A DNA stretch of 64,000 nucleotides from Gymnothorax reevesii. Taxonomy: Eukaryota; Chordata; Actinopteri; Anguilliformes; Muraenidae. A program made the translations under genes and the position numbers. Numbering within the stretch: the stretch's first letter is position 1; each line of letters starts with the position of its first letter. The stretch is from positions 5,323,501 to 5,387,500 of the forward strand of contig CM056573.1 of the NCBI GenBank assembly GCA_029721435.1, in the 5' to 3' direction. This document shows positions 1 through 10,619 of this stretch, one piece after another. Under the pieces are notes generated by a model. The model ran no database searches and was not told where the DNA came from. It was given only the letters and a program-made list of their open reading frames with translations.

Positions 1-244
1 CAGTGGCTGACAGGCGCATGCTTCAAACGAGAGCCGCAGACTCCCTTCACTCTCCAGAGATGGCAACATGGGGTCACATACCAGCAAGCTTGTGTACATA
101 GTTTGCTAATTGGGCATTACAGATTCGGGTGGAATTGGAGATGCCAAATTAAAAAAAAATAAATAAAATTTTTTTTGTTATATACATTCATTGAAAAGAT
201 GATTCCTGCAACACTTTCAACTAATTGGTGACAGGGAAAATTAA
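1..244. other. unassigned start of window
   Basis: No coding signal or recognised repeat. It precedes the Tc1 relic and may contain its decayed 5' part, but no terminal inverted repeat could be identified. Confidence 0.3.
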
Positions 245-1010
245 AGATTTAAAAGTGCGATGAAATTCACTGGTCCATTTAAATCCAACTTGGGCAATTT
301 TTACTGTATCATGAATGGACCCTTTCACATAGATCTACAAAAACGTGACCGGGCCCTCAGGCAGCACTGCATTAAAAACAGGCATGATTCTGCACTGCAA
401 TACACTGCATGGGCTCAGGAACACTTCCAGAAATCATTGTCTGTGAACACCATTCACCATGCAATATACAAATGCAAGTTAAAACTGTATCATGCAAAGA
501 AGAAGCCAAATGTGAACATGATCCAAAAACGCCATCGTCTTCCCTGGGTCAAAGTTAGTTTAAAACTGAGGCAGAATGGAAAACTGTTTTGTGGTCAGAT
601 GAATCTGTGTGAATGAATGGTGTGGGGAGCTTACACTTTTGGAATGGAATTGTCAATGCTGAAAAGTGTACAGAGGCTTTACATCAACATATGCTCCCTT
701 CCAGACAACATGTCTTTTAGGGAAGGCCTTGCATATTTCAGCAGAACAATGCCAAACCACATAATGCGTCCATGACAACAGCATGGCTGCACGGTAGAAG
801 AGTCCGAGTGCTGAACTGGCCTACCTGCAGTCCAGACCATTCACTAATAGAAAACATTCGGCACATCATAAAGTAAAAAATCTGGCAAGAACTGTTTAGT
901 GGATAGAATCCTACATCTGACAAGAGTTGGACAACATTCCTCTCCCAAAACTTCAGCAATTGGTCTCCTCACTTCCAAGATGTTTACAGACTGTTGTCTG
1001 TAATTGTTAA
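245..1010 (+). mobile_element. Tc1/mariner transposon, broken transposase
   Basis: Remains of a Tc1-like transposase, the DDE enzyme that cuts and pastes these elements at TA sites. The first readable part (260-616, 118 codons) carries the helix-turn-helix region, including RDRALRQHCIKN. The first catalytic-Asp motif (WSDES) is visible near 588-610 but in another frame, so there is a frameshift just before it. Further on, about 736-870, the C-terminal half reads FQQNNAKPHNAS, then VLNWPTCSPD and IENIRHIIK. The family normally has QQDN at the second catalytic position; here it is QQNN, so the catalytic Asp is lost. Stops and frameshifts make it non-functional. The reading order gives plus orientation. 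Ends and target-site duplication were not found. Confidence 0.85.
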
Positions 1011-1100
1011 AACAATTTCCACTTCACCAAAGGACAAAATTGATGACATCAACAAAAGTTGTCCTATTCTCAGAGATGTGGCTCGGACTTACCTTTCCTA

Positions 1101-1330
1101 CACTCACAGAAATAGGAGTCCCGCAGCAGCAGTACAGCAGGAGTCCATTTCTGTTCCCCAAGGTACATTCAGCACTTATGTACCCTTAAAAGCTAATTAT
1201 AGGTCCTCAAGGTACCTGTGTGAACCTTTTTAGGGTCTAAAAGGTACTTTTATTTTCCAAAACAAATAAAAACCCACTTCTAAGGCACAACAGCAGTACC
1301 TTTGAGGGTACTGCCCCAGTGACAAGCCTT
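1101..1330 (+). repeat. half copy of a palindromic (fold-back) element
   Basis: One arm plus centre of the fold-back element found complete at 61315-61680. Shared stretches include AGGTACCTGTGTGAACC, TAGGGTCTAAAAGGTAC and the centre CCCAGTGACAAGCCTT, where this copy stops. The second arm is missing, so it is truncated or was never complete. No coding capacity; probably a non-autonomous DNA element. Confidence 0.8.
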
Positions 1331-1735
1331 TGATTCAGTTGAAAATTCATTCATAGTAAAATTGTGAGAATATTTTGGTCTTAATTCAAAATTGATCACG
1401 GTAATTGATACGATGTATGATGACATGATGCGTTCAGTATCTCTTCCTATAGAAACATCTAAAATATTTGAGTTTAAACAAAGGATTCTTGCACCTTTTT
1501 ATTATTTATATTTTTAGTTCTGGAATTGTTGGCTATTTTAATTTTTTTTTAAATAGCCTCGACTTTGAGTGTCAAAATGTGCAAGTCTGATCATAACTCA
1601 GCTTTTTTCCTCCAGTGGTCAGATCAGATCCTTGTGGTAATCAAGAAGGTAGGAGAATTTTCTTAAACATCTCGACTTCACTTAAGTTAAAAAAGTGAAC
1701 CACTTGCTTTACATGACCACCCACTGATAAATGGA
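1331..1735. other. no feature recognised
   Basis: A+T-rich sequence between two repeats. No gene, RNA or repeat family recognised. Confidence 0.4.
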
Positions 1736-1737
1736 TT

Positions 1738-2700
1738 TACGTGCATATGAGATCCTAGTTGAAGGTGAAGTACTTAGGAGATGTGATAACAAGAGACTTT
1801 AACGCTAGAGAAGAAAAAAAATATTGTGACAGGCATAAAGAAATGTAGGTTAATTCTCGGTTAGAGAGGGATTTATCAATCTTTGGGCACAGTTTGATTT
1901 TTAACATTGACGCACTATTTAGTGCTCCCAGCTTTTTTTCGAAGTAATTTCTGGCAAGATAATTAACTCACTTAATAAAATAAATTTCCTCTGTATCTGG
2001 AAAAATAAACATTATTATCAAAGGGGATGTGGTAAAATCATTAGCAGACATGGGTTTATATATAAAGTGGTTACAACGAAGTGGTTACATACGAAGCAAT
2101 GATTGATTCTGGTTTAATATTCCTTCTAAAATATTTGACAAGTCGGTCAGAGTAAATTTTATTTTAAGATCTGATTTCTGCATTGCTTAACTACCCATTT
2201 ATCTGTCTAAATTTAAATTCAACAAATCCTCCAATGCTGGAAACAGATTTATAACCACAATTTCAGTCAACACAGCTCTCCAATATGGAATAATAGATGT
2301 ACCTTGATGACAAAGAAATCTCTGTGTTGTAATGACTGGGTTGAGAGAGTTATTCGGTCTATTTTACATTTGGTGGATTCAAGAGGGCAGCTTCTCGACT
2401 TTAAAGAACTCATTGATAAATTCATTACACGCCAGGTTTCAACTTGAAGAAAGTTGAGAAAAATTACCCAGAGAAACTAAACTTGGAAGTTGTTCTTTAT
2501 ATGGCCCACTAGTATCAACCATGAAATGCGTTTAAAATTTCCAAAGCAAATTTTTGAGAAATCTGCGTTTTTAGAAAATCATGAATTCTGAGATATATTT
2601 CTTTTATTTTTGGAATGTCACTAACAATTTTCCCCAAGCATTGCCTATTTATCAATTTAAAAGCCCCCTCCATTTTGTTTGTGTGATCAAATAATAATGT
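1738..2700 (+). mobile_element. L1-like LINE fragment
   Basis: Decayed pieces of an L1/Tx1-type ORF2, which encodes the endonuclease and reverse transcriptase of a non-LTR retrotransposon. An endonuclease-like motif (LGDVITRDFNAR) reads near 1774-1809. Around 1985-2012 comes CIWKNK, and at 2250-2425 NFSQHSSPIWNN followed by GQLLDFKELIDKF; these resemble the region after the reverse transcriptase in L1-type elements. Only ~190 bases separate the endonuclease motif from the C-terminal motifs, so the reverse transcriptase core is deleted. Multiple stops; no promoter or poly(A) tail seen. The L1-like clade is inferred from the W-K-N and IWNN motifs. Confidence 0.6.
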
Positions 2701-2941
2701 AAGAACCCAATAGTTGACACCTATAACAGCTCATTGCAGGACAGTCACCTGTTTGGGATAAATGGTTTCAAGGGAAGTTCTAACTGCATTCCACAAATTC
2801 CACCCACACTTATTTCATCTGAAAAGGCCTATTTTGAATTGCATAATAAGCATTAGGTTATGGTAAGGACATGGAATCAATAGATGGCACCAGGATGTAA
2901 TGATGGTACATAATAAAGGTGAAAAAAAATTTGGTGTCAAC

Positions 2942-3131
2942 CACTTCAAGTGCCCAGTTACTTCAAAGATGTTGCATGTTGAATGCCAAGAGAAAAAGGA
3001 ATTTCTGGAAAGGAAATTTCAAGATCACCGAAAATTTGCTTGATAAAATTTCTTTTTTGGAAACAAACCAGGCAAACTTTCTCTCGCCATTCAACGTGCA
3101 ACATCTTTCACGTAACTGGGCACTTGAAGTG
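2942..3131. repeat. palindromic MITE-like element
   Basis: Outer arms of about 55 bases are inverted copies: CACTTCAAGTGCCCAGTTAC on the left is the reverse complement of the right end apart from single changes, and both arms carry AAAGATGTTGCAYGTTGAATG. The centre is about 80 bases. Short direct repeats (GCACCAGGATKTAA) lie at about 2888 and 3132, just outside. Two opposed reading frames here encode similar peptides only because the DNA is palindromic. Confidence 0.75.
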
Positions 3132-3139
3132 CAGCACCA

Positions 3140-4529
3140 GGATTTAAAAATGGCTGGGATGTAGAGAAGCCTGATTATTATAGATAAACAATTTAACCTC
3201 ATATGTAGATTTGCTCATTTCAGCTAATTTTAGCCTCCATGAACGAGTTAATACATTTCAGGAAAATAGTGAAAAGTACAAAAATCAAACTAACATTGGA
3301 TATTTAAAAAAAAACGTATACTGATTTCTGATTTGACCTTTGGCCTTTTATTTATTTATTATTTATTTCTTGACAGAAACACACACATTGACCCAGGCGC
3401 AGACAGCGATACAGATCCCTGACTAGAGTTTTTTACTATAAAATGGCGGTACAAAACTGCAATCCAAATTTGTTGTCTATCGGGCAATCAGCCAAACAGA
3501 CTGAATGCAGCAGTTACTGAGGATCTGTTTGCATGGTCAGGTAGCCAGTGTAACCAAGAGGGGAAATTCTAGCACCGAATTAGAATCTGGAGACATCATC
3601 AATATCCAAAACAAAAGTCAGGAACTGATGAATTTGAATGGAACAGAAGACAAGACTGATTGAACACGGGGGGAAAATCCCCAAACAGAAACATGCACGA
3701 CAGGAAACAGGCAAACAACAACCAAGCGAAAACTGAATAGAAAAAGGGAACATATATACACACCCAGACTCAGTGACCGAGACAGGGAGCAGATGGGGAG
3801 ATTCACAGTGGAGGCAGGGCGAGAGACGTGACAACGCAAGGGAAACGATAGTAAAACGACACAATGAGCTGCACAGACGGAGAAAGGAAACGAATGCATG
3901 AGGACAGGAAAACAGGACACAGAAAAACAAAACTCTCATTCTCCTGATAATCATTTTTTATTGTTATTTCTTATTTTTTTTCCCTTATTTGTGTAAAAAC
4001 TAAAATATTGTAATCGCTCAGTTCGAGGTACAGTTTTATGCTGTGTTATCTAATTGCCCTTGTAAAGGCCAGATTTTCAATTAAGTAAAAAAAAATAAAT
4101 TTTCCATTTTTCTGCAAAGGCTCTGTGCAAAATTTTGTGCACATTCGCCTCTAGGGTGCGCTACACATACAAAAAACAGTTTATATCTCATAATCAGCTG
4201 CATGGATTTGTAATAAATTGGATTTGCACTATCTACCGTAGGGTCATAATTCAGTTGATGTATAAATTTTGGTCATGAATGATTTAAGTGGGTGTGGCTT
4301 ATTACAATAATAAATGTTTCAATCTTTCACATGAAAAAACTCCAAAAAATCAGACTATATCACATATATCACCCATACATCCAACAGAGCTGCAATTTTT
4401 TTCAGCGCATCTACTGAATTATGACAGAAGTTTTCCTCACTGCAACCAATGGTCAATTCAAAATATGCAAAATCAAATATATCTCCACAAGTATTATCGT
4501 AATTACCAGAATTGATATTTCGTCTAAAT
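3140..4529. other. no gene; purine-rich stretch inside
   Basis: No coding feature recognised. Bases 3640-3945 are strikingly purine-rich on the plus strand (runs of ACAGGAAACAGG type), resembling the low-complexity edge of fish interspersed repeats, but no family can be named. A+T-rich TTTATTTATT runs lie at 3348-3370. Confidence 0.4.
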
Positions 4530-4751
4530 TGGTGTTTGCCAAACTTCTCCTGTGTACCCCTTGTCCTGCCTGCTTTAGACCTCTCCCTGCTCCTCTCCCT
4601 GCTCCAGCACAGGTGATTCAGATAATTCACTTATTATCAAGCAGCTTCTGGGGTTAATTATGACCTGATCATCTGAATCACCTGTGCTGGAGCAGGGAGA
4701 TCTAAAGCAGGCAGGACATGGGGTACGCCAGGAGAGGTTTGGGAAACACTG
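4530..4751. mobile_element. hAT-type fold-back MITE
   Basis: Inverted arms of about 80 bases: GTACCCCTTGTCCTGCCTGC near 4552-4571 returns as its reverse complement near 4705-4725. Termini read GTGTTTGCCAAAC and GTTTGGGAAACACTG. Flanks GTCTAAAT and CTTTAAAT form an imperfect 8 bp target duplication, the size made by hAT transposases. Such short non-coding palindromes are moved by related autonomous elements. The left arm has a small internal duplication of TCTCCCTGCTCC. Confidence 0.8.
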
Positions 4752-4759
4752 CTTTAAAT

Positions 4760-6020
4760 GTTAGGTATTAAATATTTTAAATAATGTTCAGATCAGTGAA
4801 ACAGTGGGTCTAAAGTGATATTCAATATCTTGCTGTAATTTCTGTATGGACTGCATTTTACAAATAATCAGTTTTGCAAACTCTTTCCATCAATATATTC
4901 CATAATACACCCAAAACGAGGAGAATATATTTCATTTTTGCAGATCTTTTATTAAGTTAAATTGTTGTGATTTCTTTTAAATCCCTCCCTTGATTGTGAG
5001 GTTGAAGTGGCCTCCTCTAGAGTTTAATGCAAAAAGCTGGTAAGAACCATTTTTTTAGGAAAATAATTCTGATGTTACTTTGGACCTACTAGCTTGTACC
5101 ACGTCATTGCACACTGAAACTGTATGGAAATGATGCCCAGGTTTCCAAAAAACACTTAACAAATGAATGGCAAAATGTATACCCATATTGACGGGATTGA
5201 ATGTTTTCACCATTTTTCTCAAAAAGACTGACTTACTAGCTTTCTCCATTTAAATGCAAATAAATGTAACTGAGTCTGAGTAAATGAAGATGGAACACAG
5301 AATATCGTCACCCTACTAAAATAATGGCCTAAGTGATTTTTTCAAGTTTTTGGGAAAACACAAAAAACATTATCAAAGCTTTATCAAGAGATGATTTCGG
5401 CTAAAAACTCATTTTCGTCAAAAAATGACTTCGGCCATTAGGTGACAGTATTTAGATTTAATTTCCGCCCAACAAAATTTTTCTTTATTAGAGTGAATAT
5501 CCCTTTTGAAAATATTTAGTTGCAGCCTGAAACCTCTAAAAAACTACAGTTCATCACCTCACCATTATCTGTGCCAAAACTTATTTTGAAGGGACATTGT
5601 GTAGGAATTACTCCCATCCAGCGCTGAAATCGTGTATTACATTCAAATGAATAGTGCACTCTAGCGCCTCACTTTTTCAAATACGTATTGCAACTACGGT
5701 AGCCACCGTGTATCAAAAAACCTTGAGAACACTGATGAAACCATGGATGTATTATAGGTCCATAGTTGTGTGGATCTCATGAACACAGTGATGCCTGAGG
5801 TATCCATGACAACCGTCCGCGCCCAAAGCACTCCCACACAGGACATAGCACATCGACTCATAGCACTCGGCTTAAATATAGTTTAGAAAAAAAATGTATA
5901 TACCAAATAGGGATATAAAATGTTGATGAACTATTATTATTATTATTATTATTTAACAGGGAAATAAATTCTGAAAAGCAAAATTACTTTTAGTGTACGA
6001 ATGCTCAAAGCTCATTAATT
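4760..6020. other. no feature recognised
   Basis: A+T-rich sequence without coding signal. A short (ATT)n run lies at 5933-5953. Around 5650-5710 there is a CTCTAGCGCCTCAC stretch that resembles small fish repeats but is too short to assign. Confidence 0.4.
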
Positions 6021-6024
6021 CCAT

Positions 6025-6094
6025 CCTTTCTCTAGCCTATACCTGGAACTGGAGCCCATCCCAGCTGACTCGCAGGGTGCACACACCATTCATT
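6025..6094 (-). repeat. fish LINE/SINE tail fragment
   Basis: Contains CTGGAGCCCATCCCAGCTGA then CGCAGGGTGCACACACCATT. This is the reverse orientation of the repeat at 53125-53280, with the middle deleted. Confidence 0.6.
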
Positions 6095-7957
6095 GGTGGC
6101 CTAGCAGCGAAGCTGCGAAGGCAACTATTGTGTTTCTACCTTCTCTTTTTATTATTATTATTAATATTATTATTAGTATTATTATGCTTCTGCTTTCTTC
6201 TGCTATTGAAGTCTTTGGCAGCCCCAAAAACCGTACCCGGGAAAATTTTATCGATTTGGCAAACTTGGTCAGGACAGTCCCTTGATCACTCACAGCAATT
6301 TTATGCCCCCAGCTCATAAGCTGTAGCACCACCAACAGGTCAAAGTTTTACCTACATTCACCTTCATAACTTCTGAACCTTTCATCCGATTTCTAGAAAT
6401 GAGATATTGTTGGAATCCTTGGGTTACTCCGAGTTCAACACATGCTATCACGTCTTTGGCACCAAATTAAACTTTCGCCATTACGAATTTTAGCTAAAAC
6501 CTTTCAAAAGTTTCACGGGTCATAAATTTTATCCAATTTGAGTGAAACACGGATTTTAGAATCTGCAGGCCAAACCGCACAAACAATATTAAAAGCCATT
6601 TCGATTTTCAAAATATTTTGCCTGAAATAGCCAGTGAAATTTGGCGACGACGCCGCCAAACAGGGTGTGAGGCCATATCTCAGCAATACTCAATCCTATC
6701 AATCCCAAGCTTGGGAAATGGTTTCAGTTCCTGCTCTTGGCGAGGCAAAAAAAATTTTGTGACATTTGACTTCTAGGGGGTGCTATAAATAGCAAAAACA
6801 TGTTTTAGCGGCTATCTCTTGATCTTTTTAGAATAGAGCCTTAATTCCAGTGTCATCTGATGCTGTTGGACATCCCTAAGCAATTCCAAGAAGTCTTTGT
6901 AAAAATGCACCAGAGTTTGGCAGCCATTTTGTCTAAAATTTGCAAAAATTTACAGAAATTACTAAATTTGTCCGATCTTTATGAAACTTCGAAAATTTGA
7001 TCTGCAGTCCAAGCTTCAGAAGTCTCTTGAGCTTGGTATCTCTACTCCAAACCATTTGGCCCTAACTGCAAATCGAAATTGACAGCAAAGCGGCAAAACA
7101 GGATGTGAGGCCTTATCTCAGCAATGCTTAGACGAATCAAACACAAACTTAATTTATAGTCTCAAGACTTGCCCCTGGGGAGGCGCAAAAAATTCTGTAA
7201 GCTTTGACCTCTGGGGGGGCACTATAAATAGCAAAAGCATTTTTTTGGCTGATATCTCTTGATATGTTTGAAATAAAGCCTTAATTCCAGTGTCGGCTGA
7301 TGCTGTTGAACATCCCTAGACAGATCCTAGAAGACTGTATACATTAGAATTTGGCGGCCATTTTGAACTTTGTCCAAAATGCGATTAAATTTACAGAAAC
7401 TACAAGCTTTATCCCATCATTACGAAGCTTGGGTCACATGATCAACATAAAAAGCCTGAGAAATCCATTGAGTTTGGTATCTCAAATCCAAACCGGTTGG
7501 CCATAACAGCCAATTGAAATTATCCGACAAGCCGCCAAACAGGTAGTAGGGCCATATCTCAATAATGCCTTGGTGTATCAAAAGGAAACTTGGTATAAGG
7601 ACATTACAACACTGTCTTGAGAAGACCTATTTAATTTGGTGACCTTTGACCCATGGCAAATATTCAAGTCGCTGGAAGTGAAGTTATATCTTAGCAACAC
7701 TTTCAAATAACCAAACAAAACTCATCAGTTGAACTCAGGACCTCATCTCTATATTAGCTCATGAAGCTGTTGATCATTAATCCTTAAACAAGATGAAAAT
7801 TGATTGTGAATCTGTGACACAGGAAACAGGCACATAACTCTATCGATTAGTGGTGATTTAATCTTAAATTTCTCAAATGTGCAAGCAGTGATGTATCTGA
7901 CAGTTCAACCGTGTTACCGTGGTCACCTGGGCTGACCTGCTATGCTGCTAGGCCACC
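6095..7957. repeat. 1.9 kb repeat built of ~440 bp tandem units
   Basis: The same landmarks recur at about 438-441 base spacing: GCCGCCAAACAGG-type at 6652, 7090 and 7531, each followed by a GAGGCCATATCTCAGCAAT-like stretch; TATAAATAGCAAAA at about 6784 and 7222; CTTAATTCCAGTGTC at about 6840 and 7278. Copies are clearly diverged. The block is bounded by a perfect 14 bp inverted pair, GGTGGCCTAGCAGC at 6095-6108 and its complement at 7944-7957. An (ATT)n run lies at 6150-6184. No reading frame of note. Confidence 0.7.
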
Positions 7958-7959
7958 CC

Positions 7960-8034
7960 ATTGCTGCTTGCAGCTATATTTAGAATTTAATTTTAATATT
8001 GCGAATGCATATGCTGCGCATACTCTCGCAACCC
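7960..8034. other. no feature recognised
   Basis: Short A+T-rich joint between the tandem repeat and the LTR-like block. Confidence 0.3.
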
Positions 8035-8558
8035 GGTGTGTCATCCTTAACATAGCTACTGCCGTTTATTTCCACTTTTATCAGCACTAGAAAATTAACT
8101 CTAAATTCTCATGACTAAATTCACGCTTGACGTTTATACTACCCGAATGTTTTTCTGGGTACTCAAACATCAAGGCAAGCTGGAAAAATGCTGATTTCAT
8201 TCAATATTAGCAGAGTTTCAATTCTATGTTATTTTCCTTCCCCTTGGACAGGATTAGCAAATTCCTAAGTCCTCACATGATCAGCAGCCCAGTTATAAAA
8301 TATACAAGTCGATCTTAGTTTCGTTCTCATTGGTTTCTTTCTTTGGGAGCCCTCGTGTTTTCTCTGCGCAGATTGAGTTCAGCCGCATCAGCGAATCTCC
8401 GCAGCATCACTCCCGTACACTGACACTCCTCACGAACAGTGTGTCGTTCACATCTCATCCTATCCAGTGTCTCCAACTCACTCAACACTTCTAGCTAATA
8501 AAGGCTGAACAACAAATACTGTGTCTGTGCGGTGCTGTCATGCAAGTTCGGCGCGTGC
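8035..8558 (+). mobile_element. possible LTR (promoter and poly(A) block)
   Basis: A TATA box (GTTATAAAATA, about 8291-8301) is followed about 200 bases on by CTAATAAAGGCTGAACAAC, a poly(A) signal, then a GT-rich stretch (CTGTGTCTGTGCGGTGCTGT). This promoter-to-polyadenylation order within ~250 bases is typical of the U3-R-U5 of a retrotransposon LTR. The start at a TG near 8035 and the end at the CA near 8559 are guesses; no target duplication or internal region was found. It could also be a short transcription unit. Confidence 0.35.
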
Positions 8559-8820
8559 ATAAAATAAGGTACAAAATATGAAGTTTCTGTTATCTTGTTA
8601 TCTTTATCTTCTGTTAAGTTGCTGAAAAGTCACAACATCAATTCAGGCAGGAAAACTCACTGTGAAGCCTTTTGGGCTGAATTTATAAATTTATAAATTC
8701 AGCCCAAAAAGCTTCACAGTGAGTTTTCCTGCCTGAATTGATGTTGTGACTTTTCAGCAACTTAACATAAGATAAAGATAACAAGATAATAGAAACTTCA
8801 TATTTTGTACCTTATTTTAT
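8559..8820. repeat. 262 bp near-perfect palindrome
   Basis: Each 131-base arm is the reverse complement of the other with three mismatches by eye (about 98% identity), no indels and no spacer; the centre lies between 8689 and 8690 inside an A+T palindrome. Ends read ATAAAATAAGGTACAAAATA. A transcript of either strand would fold into one long hairpin. It begins where the LTR-like block ends. It may be a young fold-back element, a hairpin RNA source or an assembly artefact. Confidence 0.9.
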
Positions 8821-9366
8821 ATGGTATAAATACCATTCTGAAGGTGCACATATTATGGACGTAGTCAATGCTACTTAGCCAGCATATAATACACAAAGCA
8901 GCAAAACACAGTACCGTGAATCGGTGTAAGATATTCAAAGTAATAGAAATAAACAACTCGGCTTACATGCATCTTGAACAATTTAATATGAAAAAGCAAA
9001 GCAAGTGTTAGCTACATGCACGCTTATAGTATGTCACCTTCAATAGTTACCGAATACACGCCCGTTATCCAACCTGAGTTAACCAACAACAGCCTTTGTT
9101 ACCTTACAATTTATTCTGTAACGTTATATGAAAGACAAGTGAAGCAGTCGAGTCGCTGCATAACAAAGCCATTCATCAAATACAATAACTGAAAACGTTG
9201 GAGTTGTTACACCTGCTCACTTCACCGACTTGGTAATAACATAAGCCGACAGCATAGAATCTCCTGACCGGTGCTACAAGTAAAGAACGGCAGCTGCAGC
9301 ACTGCTTACAAGAACGCGATTAGAGACGAGGTCCCCTTGGTGTTTGCGTAGCCGAATTTGAAATTG
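8821..9366. other. no feature recognised
   Basis: Lies downstream of the minus-strand candidate exon and would be its first intron. No second exon could be identified. Confidence 0.3.
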
Positions 9367-9372
9367 ACTTAC

Positions 9373-9578
9373 TTGTCAATCAGAAAGCTGGCAACTTCAG
9401 CGTCCCTTTGAAAATCTTTCGCTTTCATTAGCTCCTTCCACCTGGGGAAGGCCAGCCCGATGTTGACCCTCATTTTTTGAATGCACCAGTCGCGCAGCCT
9501 TTTTAATTCTTTTTTTCGCTTTCTTGGCGATGAGGATTCCGTCTTCGGTGCTGTTGCTGCATATGTACGGTCCTGCAT
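9373..9578 (-). CDS. candidate first coding exon, minus strand
   Basis: An ATG at 9578 opens a frame of 68-69 residues that ends at a strong splice donor (AA|GTAAGT, donor G at 9372); the in-frame stop lies inside the donor, so the exon reading is preferred to a free-standing 69-residue ORF. The N-terminal half is basic and Ser-rich (SSPRKRKKELKRL, nuclear-signal-like). It is followed by LAFPRWKELMKAKDFQRDAE and ASFLID. This R-W-x-E-L ... D-A-E-x-A-x-F-L pattern resembles the N-terminus of uncharacterised multicopy fish proteins, from memory. Upstream is a small GC-rich block with a YY1-type site. Later exons were not found, so it may be a remnant. Function unknown. Confidence 0.45.
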
Positions 9579-9584
9579 TATGCT

Positions 9585-9720
9585 GCAGTCGTGCAGATTT
9601 TAAAACTTGCCGCAGTAGCCTCTCTTGCTGATCTCCTCCGGTGTCTCAATCACTCTGCGGATTTGTCCCTCGCCGGCGGCTGTAGTTTCAAGATGGCAGA
9701 CCGTCATGGCGCTTCCCTAC
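9585..9720. promoter_or_regulatory. candidate divergent promoter with YY1-type site
   Basis: A local GC-rich island in A+T-rich surroundings (CTCGCCGGCGGCTG at about 9670-9683), with TCAAGATGGCAGA at 9688-9700 matching the AAGATGGC core used by YY1 near transcription starts. Candidate first exons with splice donors point away on both sides. No TATA box seen. Promoter function is inferred from composition and layout only. Confidence 0.4.
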
Positions 9721-9775
9721 TGGCTTACCCGTCTAACCTACAAACAAATCTAAAATTCATCATTTACGAGAATAT
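9692..9775 (+). CDS. candidate first coding exon, plus strand
   Basis: The ATG inside the YY1-type site (CAAGATGGC, good context with G at +4) opens MADRHGASLLAYPSN, continuing to ...IIYEN for 28 codons, and the frame reaches a donor-like AT|GTAAGA at 9776. It mirrors the minus-strand exon across the GC-rich block. The peptide is not recognised, and a chance frame of this length is quite possible. Confidence 0.25.
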
Positions 9776-9784
9776 GTAAGATTA

Positions 9785-10610
9785 TTAGCGGAGGTCATAA
9801 TACACCAATGATGACATATATATGAACGCAGACTTAGATTTTGGCAAATAAAAACTGAAAATGTTACAAAATGTGCCTTTAATTAAGTAAATCAGTGCAA
9901 AATTAGGGAAGTTTCTGTTCAGGAATGTCTGGGAGGCATCTCCTAATCGACCTTTTGGGTACATCTTCAGCACCATCTGAGCAATTTAACATTTCTCAGG
10001 TACCAAACACTTATGTTACAACAGGCATACATTCCATCTAATGGCAACCATTTTTTTTACATTTCAAAAAAAAAATTTTTTAATTTATTTTTTGAATGCA
10101 ACCAGTCCTCTTTACGTCCATATTCAAAGAAAATGCATTGAAAGGAAATGAAGTTAGACTCTACTTGAGCAGATTTTTTGTCAAACGAGTAAATAAACAA
10201 AACTATAAATTATAATTTGGTTGTTTGAAGCTTGAATTGTGTTTTGTTTGCGTAAAAACGGCCATTGAGAGCTTTTAGCTGAGTTTCGTTCTGTTAAGTG
10301 GATATGCCGCATGACTATTTTACTGTTAATAAACACCATAAAAAAGCATGTAACTCAAAACATGCGCAGCTTGCACCCAGTACCAGGGGAGTTCGGGTTT
10401 AAGAGGTTAAGGCTTTAGAATTTTAGGGTCGTCTCCTGCTGCTTGGACCCCAGAATTGCTGTTTGTTTGTATTTATTGTTATTAGTAGCAGTAGTAGTGT
10501 TAGCAGTATTACTATTACTACTATAATAAACAAATTGAGTCGTGGGGATGGTAAAATATCTGACGTATGTTTTATCTGACCAAAAATATTGGTGAATGTT
10601 AAGCAAAGAC
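9785..10610. other. no feature recognised
   Basis: A+T-rich, with A- and T-runs near 10050-10090. A duplicated CCAAAAATATT motif occurs at about 10579 and 10609. Confidence 0.4.
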
Positions 10611-10619
10611 CAAAAATAT

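Noticed and set aside
3580..3954. Two overlapping minus-strand frames with hydrophobic Cys-rich peptides
   Set aside because: They arise from the purine-rich tract on the plus strand; no start context or family match.
5993..6335. Leu/Ile-rich opposed frames that look like membrane segments
   Set aside because: They translate the (ATT)n run and the edge of a repeat; hydrophobicity is an artefact of composition.
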